Assembly: GCF_018131105.1 (NCBI RefSeq)
Contig: NZ_JAFCJI010000001.1
Coordinates: 1,364,001 to 1,428,000 of the forward strand
DNA: 64,000 bases
Source of the DNA: Bradyrhizobium manausense
GTDB taxonomy: Bacteria; Pseudomonadota; Alphaproteobacteria; Rhizobiales; Xanthobacteraceae
Direction: 5' to 3'
Numbering within the stretch: the stretch's first letter is position 1; every line of letters starts with the position of its first letter. The notes under the pieces were generated by a model. That model searched no databases, was not told where the DNA came from, and saw only the letters and a program-made list of their open reading frames with translations. The position numbers and the translations under genes are program-made. Below are positions 25,407 to 34,330 of the stretch, piece by piece.

Positions 25407-26482
25407 CGCAGCTTCCCGCGCGCCGCCACCGGCAGCGTGCCGATGATCTCGTCGCCGCGAACCATCACCACCTCGTCCATCATGTTGACGACGACGCAGA
25501 CGTGGTTCGGCACGATGCGCACGACGTCGCCGACATTCGGCCGCGTGTTGCTGCGGGAGAGATCGAGGAAGCCGTGTTCCTCGGCGAATTTCGCGATCTT
25601 GGCTTCGGGGTGCTCGAGGATCAGGCCGTGGCCCTCGAGCCCGCCGGTATCTGACGTCAGTGTCTTCGAACCTGCGTCCAGAATGCCGCGTTCGGGCGCG
25701 GCGCGGCTCACCACCGTCGAATAGATATGCAGCGCGCAATCGTCCCAAGTGGCGGAGCCGGCCGCGACCTGCATGCGGTCGTTGTAGATATAGGTGCCGA
25801 AGCGATGTTCGGTGCCGCCCTTGAGCTTGCCGATGTTGACGAGGTTCGGCGTGCCCCCGGTCGAGACGATCCTGGCCTCGAGCCCGTGCGCGCGCACGCC
25901 GGCCAGCGCCTCGTCGAAAAACTTCTGCGCATCGCCCCAGCCGGTCTCGGTCGGGTAGAGCATGAAGCCGGCAAATTGCAGCCCCTTGGACGCCGCGATC
26001 TCGCGCGCCAGGGCAATCGCTTCCGCCGGCGTTTCGACGCCCGCGCGCTTGCGGCCCGTGTCGCATTCGACCACGACCGAGAGCGGACGGCCCGAGGCCG
26101 CGGCGGCCTTCGGCAGGCCCGCGACGACGGTCGAATTGTCGGCGGCGACCGTCATGTTGGTCCTGGCATTCAGCGCGCCGAGACGCGCCATCTTCTCCTC
26201 GCCCAGCAGATTGTAGCTGATCAGGATGTCGTCGATGCCGGCGTTGGCCATGATCTCGGCCTCGCCGATCTTCTGGCAGGTAATGCCCTTGGCGCCGGCC
26301 GCGACCTGCATCTTTGCAATGGTCGGATTCTTGTGCGTCTTGATATGCGGCCGGTTGGCGATTCCGGCATCGTCGCAGGCTTTCTGGATGCGTGCGATAT
26401 TGCGTTCGACCTTGTCCATGTCGATGACGGCGCAGGGCGTGCCGTATTCGCGGGCGATCTTGGCGGCGAGGGAAGTGGTCAT
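25403..26482 (-). CDS. PLP-dependent D-amino acid lyase, D-serine dehydratase / D-threonine aldolase family
   Basis: An alanine-racemase-fold type III PLP enzyme of 359 residues. Seen: the PLP-lysine segment RPHIKTHKN near residue 45-52, TGRKRAG, GGTPN, YNDRM, and the C-terminal zinc motif NHVCVVVN. His-x-Cys at that place is the zinc pair of eukaryotic-type D-serine dehydratases, whereas D-threonine aldolases carry His-x-Asp, so a D-serine (or related D-amino acid) dehydratase is the better guess. It is the third gene of a minus-strand operon, 3 bases after the ABC-F gene. Confidence 0.85.
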   Translation of the reverse strand: MTTSLAAKIAREYGTPCAVIDMDKVERNIARIQKACDDAGIANRPHIKTHKNPTIAKMQVAAGAKGITCQKIGEAEIMANAGIDDILISYNLLGEEKMARLGALNARTNMTVAADNSTVVAGLPKAAAASGRPLSVVVECDTGRKRAGVETPAEAIALAREIAASKGLQFAGFMLYPTETGWGDAQKFFDEALAGVRAHGLEARIVSTGGTPNLVNIGKLKGGTEHRFGTYIYNDRMQVAAGSATWDDCALHIYSTVVSRAAPERGILDAGSKTLTSDTGGLEGHGLILEHPEAKIAKFAEEHGFLDLSRSNTRPNVGDVVRIVPNHVCVVVNMMDEVVMVRGDEIIGTLPVAARGKLR

Positions 26483-26485
26483 GGG

Positions 26486-28297
26486 TTAAGCCTGCTCTAT
26501 TTCTTCGCGAAGCATTTCAAGTTCGAGCCAGCGTTCTTCGGACGCCGACAGTTCTTCGTGCGCCTTGGCGATCGCTGCCGACGTATCGTCGAATTTCTTG
26601 CGATCCTTGGTGTAGAGATTGGGATCGTCCATCACGCGCTGCAGTTTTGCAATATCTGCCTGCAACGTTTCCATCTTCTTCGGCAGTGTCTCCAGCGCGT
26701 GCTTCTCGTGGAAGCTCAGCTTCCGCCTGGATGCGGAGGTGGGCGCAGCGGCGCGCTCCCCTTTCTTCTCCGCCGCCGGTTGCGGCTTCGTGGTCTCGCG
26801 CTTCAAATCCGCGCCACGCTGCGCCAGCATGTCGCTGTAGCCGCCGGCATATTCGATCCACTTGCCGTTGCCTTCAGGCGCGATCACCGACGTCACGACG
26901 CGGTCGAGGAAATCGCGGTCGTGGCTGATCAGGATGACCGTGCCCTCGTAGTCGCCGAGCATCTCCTCGAGTACGTCGAGGGTCTCGAGGTCGAGATCGT
27001 TGGTCGGCTCGTCCAGCACGAGCAGGTTTGACGGCTTGGCCAGCGCGCGCGCCAGCATCAGCCGGCCGCGCTCGCCGCCGGAGAGCACCTCCACCGGCGT
27101 GCCGCGCTGCTCCTGCGCGAACAGAAAGTCCTTCATGTAGCCGACGACATGCTTCGGCTTGCCGCCGACCATGATCTGATCGCCGCGACCGCCGGTGAGC
27201 GCTTCGGCCAGCGTCGATTTGGGATCGAGGCTTTCGCGGTGCTGGTCGAGCGTGGCCGTCTCCAGATTGGCCCCAAGCCGCAGGGTGCCCGTGTCAGGCT
27301 CGGCGCCGCCGGTGAGCAGGTTGACCAGCGTGGTCTTGCCGGCACCATTCGGCCCGATGATGCCGAGCCGGTCGCCGCGCTGGATGCGGGTGGAAAAATT
27401 CTCGACGATCGTGCGCTCGCCATAGGCCTTGGTGATGCCCTTCGCCTCGATCACCAGCTTGCCGGATTGCTCCGCTTCGGACGCGGCCAGACTGGTGGTG
27501 CCGGCCGTGCCGCGATAGTTGCGGCGCTGGTCGCGTAGCGTGTGCAGATTGGCGAGGCGCTTGACGTTGCGCTTGCGCCGGCCCGAGACGCCGTGGCGCA
27601 GCCAGTGCTCCTCGTCGACGATCTTGCGGTCGAGCTTGTGCTGGTCGCGCTCTTCCTCCGCCAGCACCTCGTCGCGCCAGGTTTCGAACGAGGCAAAGCC
27701 GCGGTCGATCTGCTTGATCTTGCCGCGGTCGAGCCAGGCGGTCGAGCGCGAGAGATTGGTGAGGAAGCGGCGGTCGTGGCTGATGATGACAAGCGCGCTG
27801 CGCCGGGAGTCGAGCTCCTGTTCCAGCCACTCGATCGTGGAGAGATCGAGATGGTTGGTCGGCTCGTCCAGCAGCAAGATGTCGGGCGAGGGCGCCAGCA
27901 CCCGTGCGAGCGCCGCGCGGCGGACCTCGCCGCCGGAGACGTTGGCGGGGTTCTCGTTGCCGGTCAGGCCGAGCTGTTCGACCAGATAGCGTGCCTGGTA
28001 CGGATCGTCACCCGGTGCGAGCCCGGCTTCGACATAGGCGAGCAGGGTTTTGTGCTCGCCGAAGTCGGGCTCCTGCGGCAGATAGCGCACGGTGGCGCCG
28101 GGTTGCACGAAGCGCGTGCCGCCGTCGGCCTCGACGAGGCCAGCGGCGATCTTCAGCAGCGTCGACTTGCCGGAGCCGTTGCGGCCGATCAGGCAGACGC
28201 GCTCAGATGGCGCGACATTCAGCTCGACACCACTCAGCAGCGGCGTTCCGCCGAAAGTGAGCTTGATGTCCTTGAGTTGGATCAGCGGCGGCGCCAT
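26486..28297 (-). CDS. ABC-F ATPase (Uup-like)
   Basis: A soluble ABC-F protein with two ATPase domains, probably acting on ribosomes or DNA/replication intermediates rather than transport. Seen: first domain GRNGSGKST, SGGEVRRAALAR, LLDEPTNHLD; inter-domain linker rich in charged residues; second domain GPNGAGKTT, SGGERGRLMLARAL, LDEPTNDLD; then a Lys/Glu-rich C-terminal coiled coil (ending about residue 603) typical of the Uup branch. It follows the YaiI-like gene by 2 bases and precedes the PLP enzyme by 3, so the three are co-transcribed. Confidence 0.92.
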   Translation of the reverse strand: MAPPLIQLKDIKLTFGGTPLLSGVELNVAPSERVCLIGRNGSGKSTLLKIAAGLVEADGGTRFVQPGATVRYLPQEPDFGEHKTLLAYVEAGLAPGDDPYQARYLVEQLGLTGNENPANVSGGEVRRAALARVLAPSPDILLLDEPTNHLDLSTIEWLEQELDSRRSALVIISHDRRFLTNLSRSTAWLDRGKIKQIDRGFASFETWRDEVLAEEERDQHKLDRKIVDEEHWLRHGVSGRRKRNVKRLANLHTLRDQRRNYRGTAGTTSLAASEAEQSGKLVIEAKGITKAYGERTIVENFSTRIQRGDRLGIIGPNGAGKTTLVNLLTGGAEPDTGTLRLGANLETATLDQHRESLDPKSTLAEALTGGRGDQIMVGGKPKHVVGYMKDFLFAQEQRGTPVEVLSGGERGRLMLARALAKPSNLLVLDEPTNDLDLETLDVLEEMLGDYEGTVILISHDRDFLDRVVTSVIAPEGNGKWIEYAGGYSDMLAQRGADLKRETTKPQPAAEKKGERAAAPTSASRRKLSFHEKHALETLPKKMETLQADIAKLQRVMDDPNLYTKDRKKFDDTSAAIAKAHEELSASEERWLELEMLREEIEQA

Positions 28298-28299
28298 GA

Positions 28300-28803
28300 T
28301 CAGCCCTGGCCCAAATTCTGGCTCGTGGCGGCGTGGTCAGCGCGGCGGCGCTGGATCCGGCGCAGCGTCTGGTCGAGCGCCGAAAGGAAGGCAGAGCGGT
28401 CGCGCGGCGAGAACGATCGCGGTCCGCCGGTGACTTCGCCGGCCGAGCGCAGATCGGTCATGAGATTGCGCACCGCCAGCGTCATGCCGATCGATTCCTC
28501 CGTGAACGGTTTGCCGTTCGGCGCGATCACGTCGGCGCCGGCTTTGATGCAGCGGCTCGCCAGCGGAATGTCGGAGGTCACGACGACGTCGCCGGGCTTG
28601 ACGCGTTCCACGATCCAGTCGTCGGCGGCATCCATGCCGGCGCCGGCCGCGATCCTCTCGATCAGCGGGTCCTGCGGCACGCGAATGAAGTTGCCGGCGA
28701 CGACGCTTACGGGGGCGCCGTGGCGGAGCGCCACGCGATAAATCTCGTCCTTCACCGGACAGGCGTCGGCGTCGACATAGATGCGGGTGGGGGTGTCGGT
28801 CAT
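28300..28803 (-). CDS. YaiI/YqxD family protein (UPF0178)
   Basis: A conserved bacterial protein of unknown biochemical role related to PIN-like NYN folds. Seen: the signature start [17 protein letters not shown], then [16 protein letters not shown] and the Asn-rich active-site-like patch [13 protein letters not shown]. With the ATG at 28803 it has 167 residues, usual for the family; a frame extension to 28875 would add a non-conserved stretch. First gene of the YaiI - ABC-F - PLP enzyme operon. No clear ribosome site at the chosen start. Confidence 0.88.
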   Translation of the reverse strand: MTDTPTRIYVDADACPVKDEIYRVALRHGAPVSVVAGNFIRVPQDPLIERIAAGAGMDAADDWIVERVKPGDVVVTSDIPLASRCIKAGADVIAPNGKPFTEESIGMTLAVRNLMTDLRSAGEVTGGPRSFSPRDRSAFLSALDQTLRRIQRRRADHAATSQNLGQG

Positions 28804-28910
28804 TCGCCGCGTGGTACCCCATTCGGGCCGCAAAGGCGAGGGGATTGACCGGTGTTCCCCGAGGCCTACGATCACCCCTGAAGCAACAAGAATGCAGGGA
28901 AGACGCCGCC

Positions 28911-29711
28911 ATGCCGAACCGGCTCGAAACCTACCGTGTCGAAGCCTACAACACCGCCAAACAGTCCGAAAACAAGATGCACGACGACACGGTGGCGCGC
29001 CGTTTCGGCTTTTCCGGCGGGCTGGTCCCGGGCGTCGATGTCTTCGCCTACATGATGCACGTGCCGGTCGCGCGCTGGGGCCGTGACTTCCTGTCGCGCG
29101 GGCTGGTCGAGGCGCGTTTCATCAAGCCGGTCTATGACGGCGAGACCGCGGATGTCGATGCGACCGAGCACAACGGCTTGCTCACCATCGAGGTGTTCAG
29201 CCGGACCGAACTCTGTGCCACGGGCACGGCCTCGCTGCCCCCGGCTGCTCCGGCGGTGTCATTGGCTGACTACGCCGAAGTCTCCGCGGTCGCCGAGCGC
29301 AAGCCGGTCAGCTCCGCGATCTTCGAGGTCGGCAAATGGCTCGGCACGACGCCGCGCCGCTGGGCCGGTCAGGACGCGACCGGCTATCTCGCCGACATCA
29401 GGGAGGGGGATCCGATCTTTGCGCGCGAGGGCCTCGGCCATCCCGGCCTGATCCAGCGCGTCATGAACCGCGTGCTGGTCGACAACACCATTCTGGGCCC
29501 GTGGATCCACGTCGGCAGTCGGATGCAGCTGCTGTCAGCCGCGCGCGCTGGCGACGAGATCGCCGCGCGTGCGAAAGTCACCGCGAATTACGAGAAGAAG
29601 GGCCACCGCTTCGTCGAGTTCGACGCGCTCGTCGTCGCCAACGGCACAACGCCGCTGGCGCACTGTCAGCACACCGCGATCTATCAGCCGCGGGAGCAGG
29701 CGGCGGCTTAG
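28911..29711 (+). CDS. MaoC-like hotdog-fold protein of unknown function
   Basis: About 266 residues with two hotdog-like segments: the first around [21 protein letters not shown], the second around [34 protein letters not shown]. The pattern resembles MaoC/acyl-dehydratase relatives, but the Asp/His dyad of active hydratases is not obvious. The start at 28911 is preceded by GGGAAGACGCC. It diverges from the YaiI operon and stands alone. It may bind or modify an acyl thioester; no function is claimed. Confidence 0.72.
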   Translation: MPNRLETYRVEAYNTAKQSENKMHDDTVARRFGFSGGLVPGVDVFAYMMHVPVARWGRDFLSRGLVEARFIKPVYDGETADVDATEHNGLLTIEVFSRTELCATGTASLPPAAPAVSLADYAEVSAVAERKPVSSAIFEVGKWLGTTPRRWAGQDATGYLADIREGDPIFAREGLGHPGLIQRVMNRVLVDNTILGPWIHVGSRMQLLSAARAGDEIAARAKVTANYEKKGHRFVEFDALVVANGTTPLAHCQHTAIYQPREQAAA

Positions 29712-29736
29712 CGGGAAAGGCACGCAATCGCTACAT

Positions 29737-29814
29737 CGTCATGCCCGGGCTTGTCCCGGGCATCCTCGTTCTTCGTGCTGCGTGGCTGGCCGGGACAAGC
29801 CCGGCCATGACGAC
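29737..29814. repeat. Palindromic intergenic repeat, family B (catgcccgggcttg...caagcccggccatg)
   Basis: Outer arms CGTCATG...CATGACG enclose CCCGGGCTTGTCCCGGG and GGCCGGGACAAGCCCGGCC, so the element can fold into one long stem or two hairpins. It fills the gap between convergent genes and could terminate both. Confidence 0.75.
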
Positions 29815-29831
29815 GGAAACCGCCGGCGCCC

Positions 29832-32201
29832 TTACGCCGTCCCCTTGGCATCCTGAATGGCACGCCACACCCGCTCGGGCGTCAGCGGCATGTCGAGGTG
29901 CTTGATGCCGTAGTCCGACAGCGCATCGAGCACCGCGTTCACCACCGTCGACAGGCTGCCGGCACAGCCGGCTTCGCCGCAGCCCTTGCTGCCGAGCGGA
30001 TTCGTGGTGGCCGGCACCGGGTGGTCACCGACCGTCATGTTGGGCACGTCCTCCGCGCGCGGCAGGGCATAGTCCATCAGCGAGCCCGTGATCGGCTGGC
30101 CGCTCTCGTCGTAGCGGACGTGCTCCATCAGCGCCTGGCCGATGCCCTGGACGACGCCGCCATGGAGCTGGCCGGCAACCAGCATCGGGTTGATCACGGT
30201 GCCGAAGTCGTTCACCGCGCTGTAGCGCACGATCTGCACCACGCCGGTGTCGGGGTCGACCTCGACCTCGGCGACATGGCAGCCGTTCGGGAAGGCCGAC
30301 GGCACGGGATCGCTGGTGTGGTCGACGTCGAGGCTGTCAGGCACGCCCTCCGGCGTCTTGCCGTCATGCAGCTTCCTGGCGAGCTCCATGATATCGATAC
30401 TGCGGTCGGTGCCGGCGATGGTGAAGCTGCCATCGGCGAACTCGATATCGGCCTCGGATGCTTCCAGCATGTGGGCGGCGGCGCGCTTGCCTTTTTCGAT
30501 CACGAGCTTCGAGGCTCCGACGATGGCTTGACCGCTCGCGGTGATGGAGCGCGAGCCGCCGGTGCCGTTGCCGGTATGGACGATGTCGCTGTCGCCCTGC
30601 ACAAGCTTCACGCTGTCGAACGGCACTCCGAGCTGGGCGCAGAGCACCTGCGCGAAGGCGGACGCGTGCCCCTGGCCGTAATCGAGCGTGCCGGTGATGA
30701 GTTGCACGCTGCCATCGGGGTCGAACACGATCTTGCCGAGTTCGGGGCTCGGCGGCGCGGTGACCTCGAGATAGGAGCCGACCGCAATGCCGCGCAGCTT
30801 GCCGGCCTTCTTGCTGTCCTTCTTGCGCTTGGCAAAGTTCTCGTGGTCGGAGATGTCGAGCGCCTTGCTGAACACCGCCTGGAAGTCGCCGCTGTCATAG
30901 GTGACGCCGGAGGAGGCCGCGAACGGCATCTGGTTCTGCTTGATGAAGTTGCGCTTGCGCATCGTCAGGCGGTTGATGCCCATCTCATCGGCGGCGCGGT
31001 CGATCAGCCGTTCCATGTAGTAATTGGCTTCGGGCCGGCCGGCGCCGCGATAGGCGCCCATCAACGTGGTATTGGTCAGCACGGTCTTGATGTCGACGCC
31101 CATCAGCGGCGTGCGGTAGACGCTCGAGAAGTTCTTGCCGGTGTTGAGCGAGAGCGGCCCGGGCGCGACGCCGGTGATGTAGGCGCCGAGATTGCCGAAC
31201 CCGGAGAGCTTCGTCGCGAGGAAGTGCCCCTCGGCGTCGAGCGCGAGCTCGGCATGGATGCGCTGCGCGCGGCCGTGGCTGTCGGAGAGGAAGCTGGTGG
31301 AGCGCTCGTCGAGCCACTTCACCGGGCGTCCCAGCGCCTTCGCCGCGTACAGGATGCACATGTATTCCGGGTAGTTGACGTTCTTCATGCCGAAGGAGCC
31401 GCCGACATTGCCGGTGAGGATGCGCACCTTCTCGTTCGGCACTTTCAGGTTCTTGGCGAGGTTGGCGCGGTTGCCCGCGACGCCCTGCGTCGGCATTTGG
31501 ATGGTGTACCGTTCGGTCGCCTTGTCGTAGGAGGCAAGACCCACGCGCGGCTCCATCGAAACCACGGCGACGCGGGTGTTCTCGATGTCGACCCTGGTGA
31601 CGTGAGCGGCGCTGGCGAAAGCGGCGTTCACCTTCTCCATGTCGCCATAGTGATAGTCGAGCGCGACATTGTTCGGGATGTGGTCGTAGAGAAGCGGCGC
31701 GCCCGGTTTGGCGGCTTCCTCGGGATCGGTCACCGCCGGCAGCGGCTCGATATCGAGCTCGACGGCCTCGGCCGCGTCGCGCGCCTGGGCGAGTGTATCG
31801 GCCACGACGAAGGCGACGGGGTCGCCGACGAAGCGGACCTTGTCGGTCGCGAGCGGATAGCGGTTGGTCTGGAGCAGGGGCGAGCCGTCACGGTTCTTCA
31901 GCGGCAGACCGCAGGTGAAGGGCCCATAGCCGGCGGCATTGAGATCAGTCCCGGTCCATACGCCCAGCACGCCGGGCATCGCCTTGGCGGCGTCAGTGCC
32001 GATGCCGCGGATCACGCCGTGGGCATGGGTCGAGCGGACGATCACGGCATAGGCCTGGCCGGGCAGGTTGAAATCGTCGGTGTAGCGGCCCTTGCCGCGC
32101 ACCAGCGTGTCGTCTTCCTTGCGGCGGACCGGCTGTCCAACGCCGTATTTTTGCAGTGCAATAGCGTTTTCGAGCGTCGAGGATTTGGTGTGTTCTTGCA
32201 T
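29832..32201 (-). CDS. Xanthine dehydrogenase family large subunit, form II CoxL-type
   Basis: The molybdopterin-binding large subunit of a molybdenum hydroxylase. Seen: VGQPVRRKEDDTLVRGKGRYTDD at the N-terminus, GNVGGSFGMKN, the active-loop sequence AYRGAGR that marks form II (form I CO dehydrogenases have AYRCSFR), GTGGSRS, and the C-terminal KGCGEAGCAG with the catalytic Glu. About 789 residues, full length, with the start at 32201 after AGGTCATTTCC. No medium (FAD) or small (2Fe-2S) subunit gene is adjacent, so it must use partners coded elsewhere or be an orphan. True CO oxidation is unlikely on the loop sequence. Confidence 0.88.
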   Translation of the reverse strand: MQEHTKSSTLENAIALQKYGVGQPVRRKEDDTLVRGKGRYTDDFNLPGQAYAVIVRSTHAHGVIRGIGTDAAKAMPGVLGVWTGTDLNAAGYGPFTCGLPLKNRDGSPLLQTNRYPLATDKVRFVGDPVAFVVADTLAQARDAAEAVELDIEPLPAVTDPEEAAKPGAPLLYDHIPNNVALDYHYGDMEKVNAAFASAAHVTRVDIENTRVAVVSMEPRVGLASYDKATERYTIQMPTQGVAGNRANLAKNLKVPNEKVRILTGNVGGSFGMKNVNYPEYMCILYAAKALGRPVKWLDERSTSFLSDSHGRAQRIHAELALDAEGHFLATKLSGFGNLGAYITGVAPGPLSLNTGKNFSSVYRTPLMGVDIKTVLTNTTLMGAYRGAGRPEANYYMERLIDRAADEMGINRLTMRKRNFIKQNQMPFAASSGVTYDSGDFQAVFSKALDISDHENFAKRKKDSKKAGKLRGIAVGSYLEVTAPPSPELGKIVFDPDGSVQLITGTLDYGQGHASAFAQVLCAQLGVPFDSVKLVQGDSDIVHTGNGTGGSRSITASGQAIVGASKLVIEKGKRAAAHMLEASEADIEFADGSFTIAGTDRSIDIMELARKLHDGKTPEGVPDSLDVDHTSDPVPSAFPNGCHVAEVEVDPDTGVVQIVRYSAVNDFGTVINPMLVAGQLHGGVVQGIGQALMEHVRYDESGQPITGSLMDYALPRAEDVPNMTVGDHPVPATTNPLGSKGCGEAGCAGSLSTVVNAVLDALSDYGIKHLDMPLTPERVWRAIQDAKGTA

Positions 32202-32410
32202 GGAAATGACCTGAAAAGCCGGCATTTGCGCGAGATGTGGGCGCCTGGGGGACCGGGATCTCTGAGATAACCCACCGCCCCGTTCACGACAACGCACGAA
32301 TGGACATGGTCCTATGTGATGCGATGTTGCGCATGTCAGCCGCGCTGCTAATGTTTCCGGCGAAAAATCAATTCCAGACCGGCCCGACCGGCCGCGGAAA
32401 GACAGTTTGT

Positions 32411-33481
32411 ATGAATGACCACACGCGGCTCCGCGACGGCCTTGTGCCGCACGGTGAGCTGGAGGGGTCGATGGCGGCGGTGGCGTTGGCCCCCGGACCG
32501 GCCGTCCCCGCGCAAGCGGGAACCGGCGTCTATGCGGCGCTGGACCTCGGCACCAACAATTGCAGGCTCCTGATCGCCTGTCCGACCCACGACGGCTTCC
32601 GCGTGGTCGATTCCTTCTCGCGGATCATCCGGCTCGGCGAGGGCGTCTCGGCGACCGGATGCATCAGCGAGGCCGCGATCGATCGCGCCATCGCGGCGCT
32701 CAGCATCTGCCGGGACAAGATCAACCTGCGCAAAGCCAAGCGGCTGCGGCTGATCGCGACCGAAGCCTGCCGCGCGGCCTCGAACGCAGAGGGTTTCCGC
32801 AGTCGCGTCGCGGCCGAGACTGGTATCGAGCTCGAGGTGATCGACCGCGGGACCGAAGCCTCGCTCGCCATGCTCGGCTGCTCGCCGCTTGTCGATCCCA
32901 AGGGGCGGGGCGCCATCCTGTTCGATATCGGCGGCGGCTCGACCGAGCTGGTGCGGATCGAGCGAGACCCGCAGAATCCGGAGCCGCGCATCAAGGCGTG
33001 GATGTCGATCCCGCTTGGCGTCGTCACACTGGCCGAGCAGTTCGGCGGCCGCGACGTGACGCCGGAGATCTATGCCGCGATGGAGCAGGAAGTCGCCAAC
33101 CATGTCGCGCCGTTCGCCGCGGAACATGGCCGCGATCTCACCGACATGCATCTGCTCGGCACCTCGGGCACCGTGACGACGCTCGCCGGCATCCATCTCA
33201 ATCTGGTGCGGTATGATCGCCGTCGCATCGACAGCATCTGGATGAACGATGCCGACGTCTCCGCGACCATCAACAAGCTGCTCGGCATGAGCTATGAGGA
33301 CCGCGCCAACAACAGCTGCATCAGCATCGAGCGCGCCGATCTCGTGCTGGCCGGCTGCGCCATCCTCGATGCCATCAGGCACGCTTTCCCGCTGCCACGC
33401 TTGCGCGTCGCCGACCGCGGCCTGCGCGAGGGCATGCTGGTCGAGATGATGCGCGAGGACGGCGCGCTCAGGAGCTGGTGA
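32411..33481 (+). CDS. Ppx/GppA family phosphatase (exopolyphosphatase-like)
   Basis: Hydrolyses terminal phosphate of inorganic polyphosphate and/or the 5'-phosphate of pppGpp. Seen: the ASKHA phosphate loop ALDLGTNNCRLLI, TEACRAASNAEGF, and the second phosphate motif FDIGGGSTELV, then LGTSGTVTTLAGI. At 356 residues it is the short alphaproteobacterial form lacking the C-terminal HD-like domain. GGAAAGA precedes the ATG at 32411. It overlaps in spirit with rlmE, whose ATG follows the TGA by one base, so the two are one operon. The Pro-rich N-terminus before residue 40 is not conserved domain. Confidence 0.88.
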   Translation: MNDHTRLRDGLVPHGELEGSMAAVALAPGPAVPAQAGTGVYAALDLGTNNCRLLIACPTHDGFRVVDSFSRIIRLGEGVSATGCISEAAIDRAIAALSICRDKINLRKAKRLRLIATEACRAASNAEGFRSRVAAETGIELEVIDRGTEASLAMLGCSPLVDPKGRGAILFDIGGGSTELVRIERDPQNPEPRIKAWMSIPLGVVTLAEQFGGRDVTPEIYAAMEQEVANHVAPFAAEHGRDLTDMHLLGTSGTVTTLAGIHLNLVRYDRRRIDSIWMNDADVSATINKLLGMSYEDRANNSCISIERADLVLAGCAILDAIRHAFPLPRLRVADRGLREGMLVEMMREDGALRSW

Positions 33482-33482
33482 G

Positions 33483-34163
33483 ATGGCGAAAGACACCACC
33501 GGCCGCTTGCACGTCCAGGTCAAGACCGGCGGCAAGCGCAAACTGTCGTCCAAGCTTTGGCTGGAGCGACAGCTCAACGATCCCTATGTCGTCAAGGCCA
33601 AGGCCGCGGGCTATCGCTCGCGCGCCGCGTTCAAGCTGCTGGAGATCGACGACAAGTTCCGGCTGCTGAAGTCAGGCATGGCGGTGGTCGATCTTGGCGC
33701 CGCGCCTGGCGGCTGGAGCCAGATCGCCGCCAAGCGCGTCGGATCGGTCGACGGCAAGGGCAAGGTCGTCGCGATCGACCTCCTGGAGATGCCGGAAATC
33801 CCCGGCGTCGAGTTCGCACAGCTCGATTTCATGGACAACGACGCGCCGGAGAAACTCACCGCGATGCTCGGCGGCGGCGCCGATGTGGTGATGTCCGACA
33901 TGGCCGCCAACACCACCGGCCACCGCAAGACGGATCAGCTTCGCATCGTCGGCCTTGTCGAAACCGCGGCGGCGTTCGCTTGCGATGTGCTGAAGCCCGG
34001 CGGCGCGTTTTTGGCCAAGACGTTCCAGAGCGGCGCCGATGCCGATCTGCTCGCCCAGCTCAAGCGCGACTTCGCGACGGTGCGCCATGTCAAGCCGGCC
34101 GCGAGCCGGCAGGATTCATCCGAGCGTTACGTGCTCGCGACGGGATTTCGGGGCGGCGCATAA
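33483..34163 (+). CDS. rlmE: 23S rRNA (uridine-2552-2'-O)-methyltransferase
   Basis: The RrmJ/FtsJ enzyme that methylates U2552 in the ribosomal A loop using SAM. Seen: first catalytic Lys region RSRAAFKLLEID, SAM motif VVDLGAAPGGWSQIA, catalytic Asp in VVMSDMAANTTGHR, the second Lys in FLAKTFQSGAD, and Glu in SSERYVLATGF; the K-D-K-E tetrad is thus complete. 226 residues, normal, with a basic N-terminal tail. The gene begins one base after the ppx stop. Confidence 0.94.
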   Translation: MAKDTTGRLHVQVKTGGKRKLSSKLWLERQLNDPYVVKAKAAGYRSRAAFKLLEIDDKFRLLKSGMAVVDLGAAPGGWSQIAAKRVGSVDGKGKVVAIDLLEMPEIPGVEFAQLDFMDNDAPEKLTAMLGGGADVVMSDMAANTTGHRKTDQLRIVGLVETAAAFACDVLKPGGAFLAKTFQSGADADLLAQLKRDFATVRHVKPAASRQDSSERYVLATGFRGGA

Positions 34164-34174
34164 TTAATTTGCGC

Positions 34175-34302
34175 CGTCGTCCCGGCGAAGGCAGGGACCC
34201 ATACCGCGGAATCTATCGATCGTGTCCGATCGCATTAACGAATGACGATCCTCCGCCAAATTGCTGCCTGGTGGTTATGGGTCCCGGCCTTCGCCGGACG
34301 AC
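34175..34302. repeat. Palindromic intergenic repeat, family C (cgtcgtcccggcgaagg...ccttcgccggacgac)
   Basis: Arms CGTCGTCCCGGCGAAGGCAGGGACCCATA and TATGGGTCCCGGCCTTCGCCGGACGAC pair over about 25 bases around a 72-base unpaired centre. It lies between convergent rlmE and the exporter gene. Confidence 0.75.
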
Positions 34303-34330
34303 ATAACTGTGTTGAACCTGTTCGCTCAAC

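Noticed and set aside
29832..32201. Aerobic CO dehydrogenase
   Set aside because: The active loop is AYRGAGR (form II), not AYRCSFR (form I), and no coxM/coxS genes are adjacent; true CO oxidation is not supported.
29898..32270. 790-residue open frame on the plus strand, opposite the CoxL-type gene
   Set aside because: It is the complement of a well-conserved long gene; the translation is Arg/His/Gly-rich with no family features, as expected in high-G+C shadow frames.
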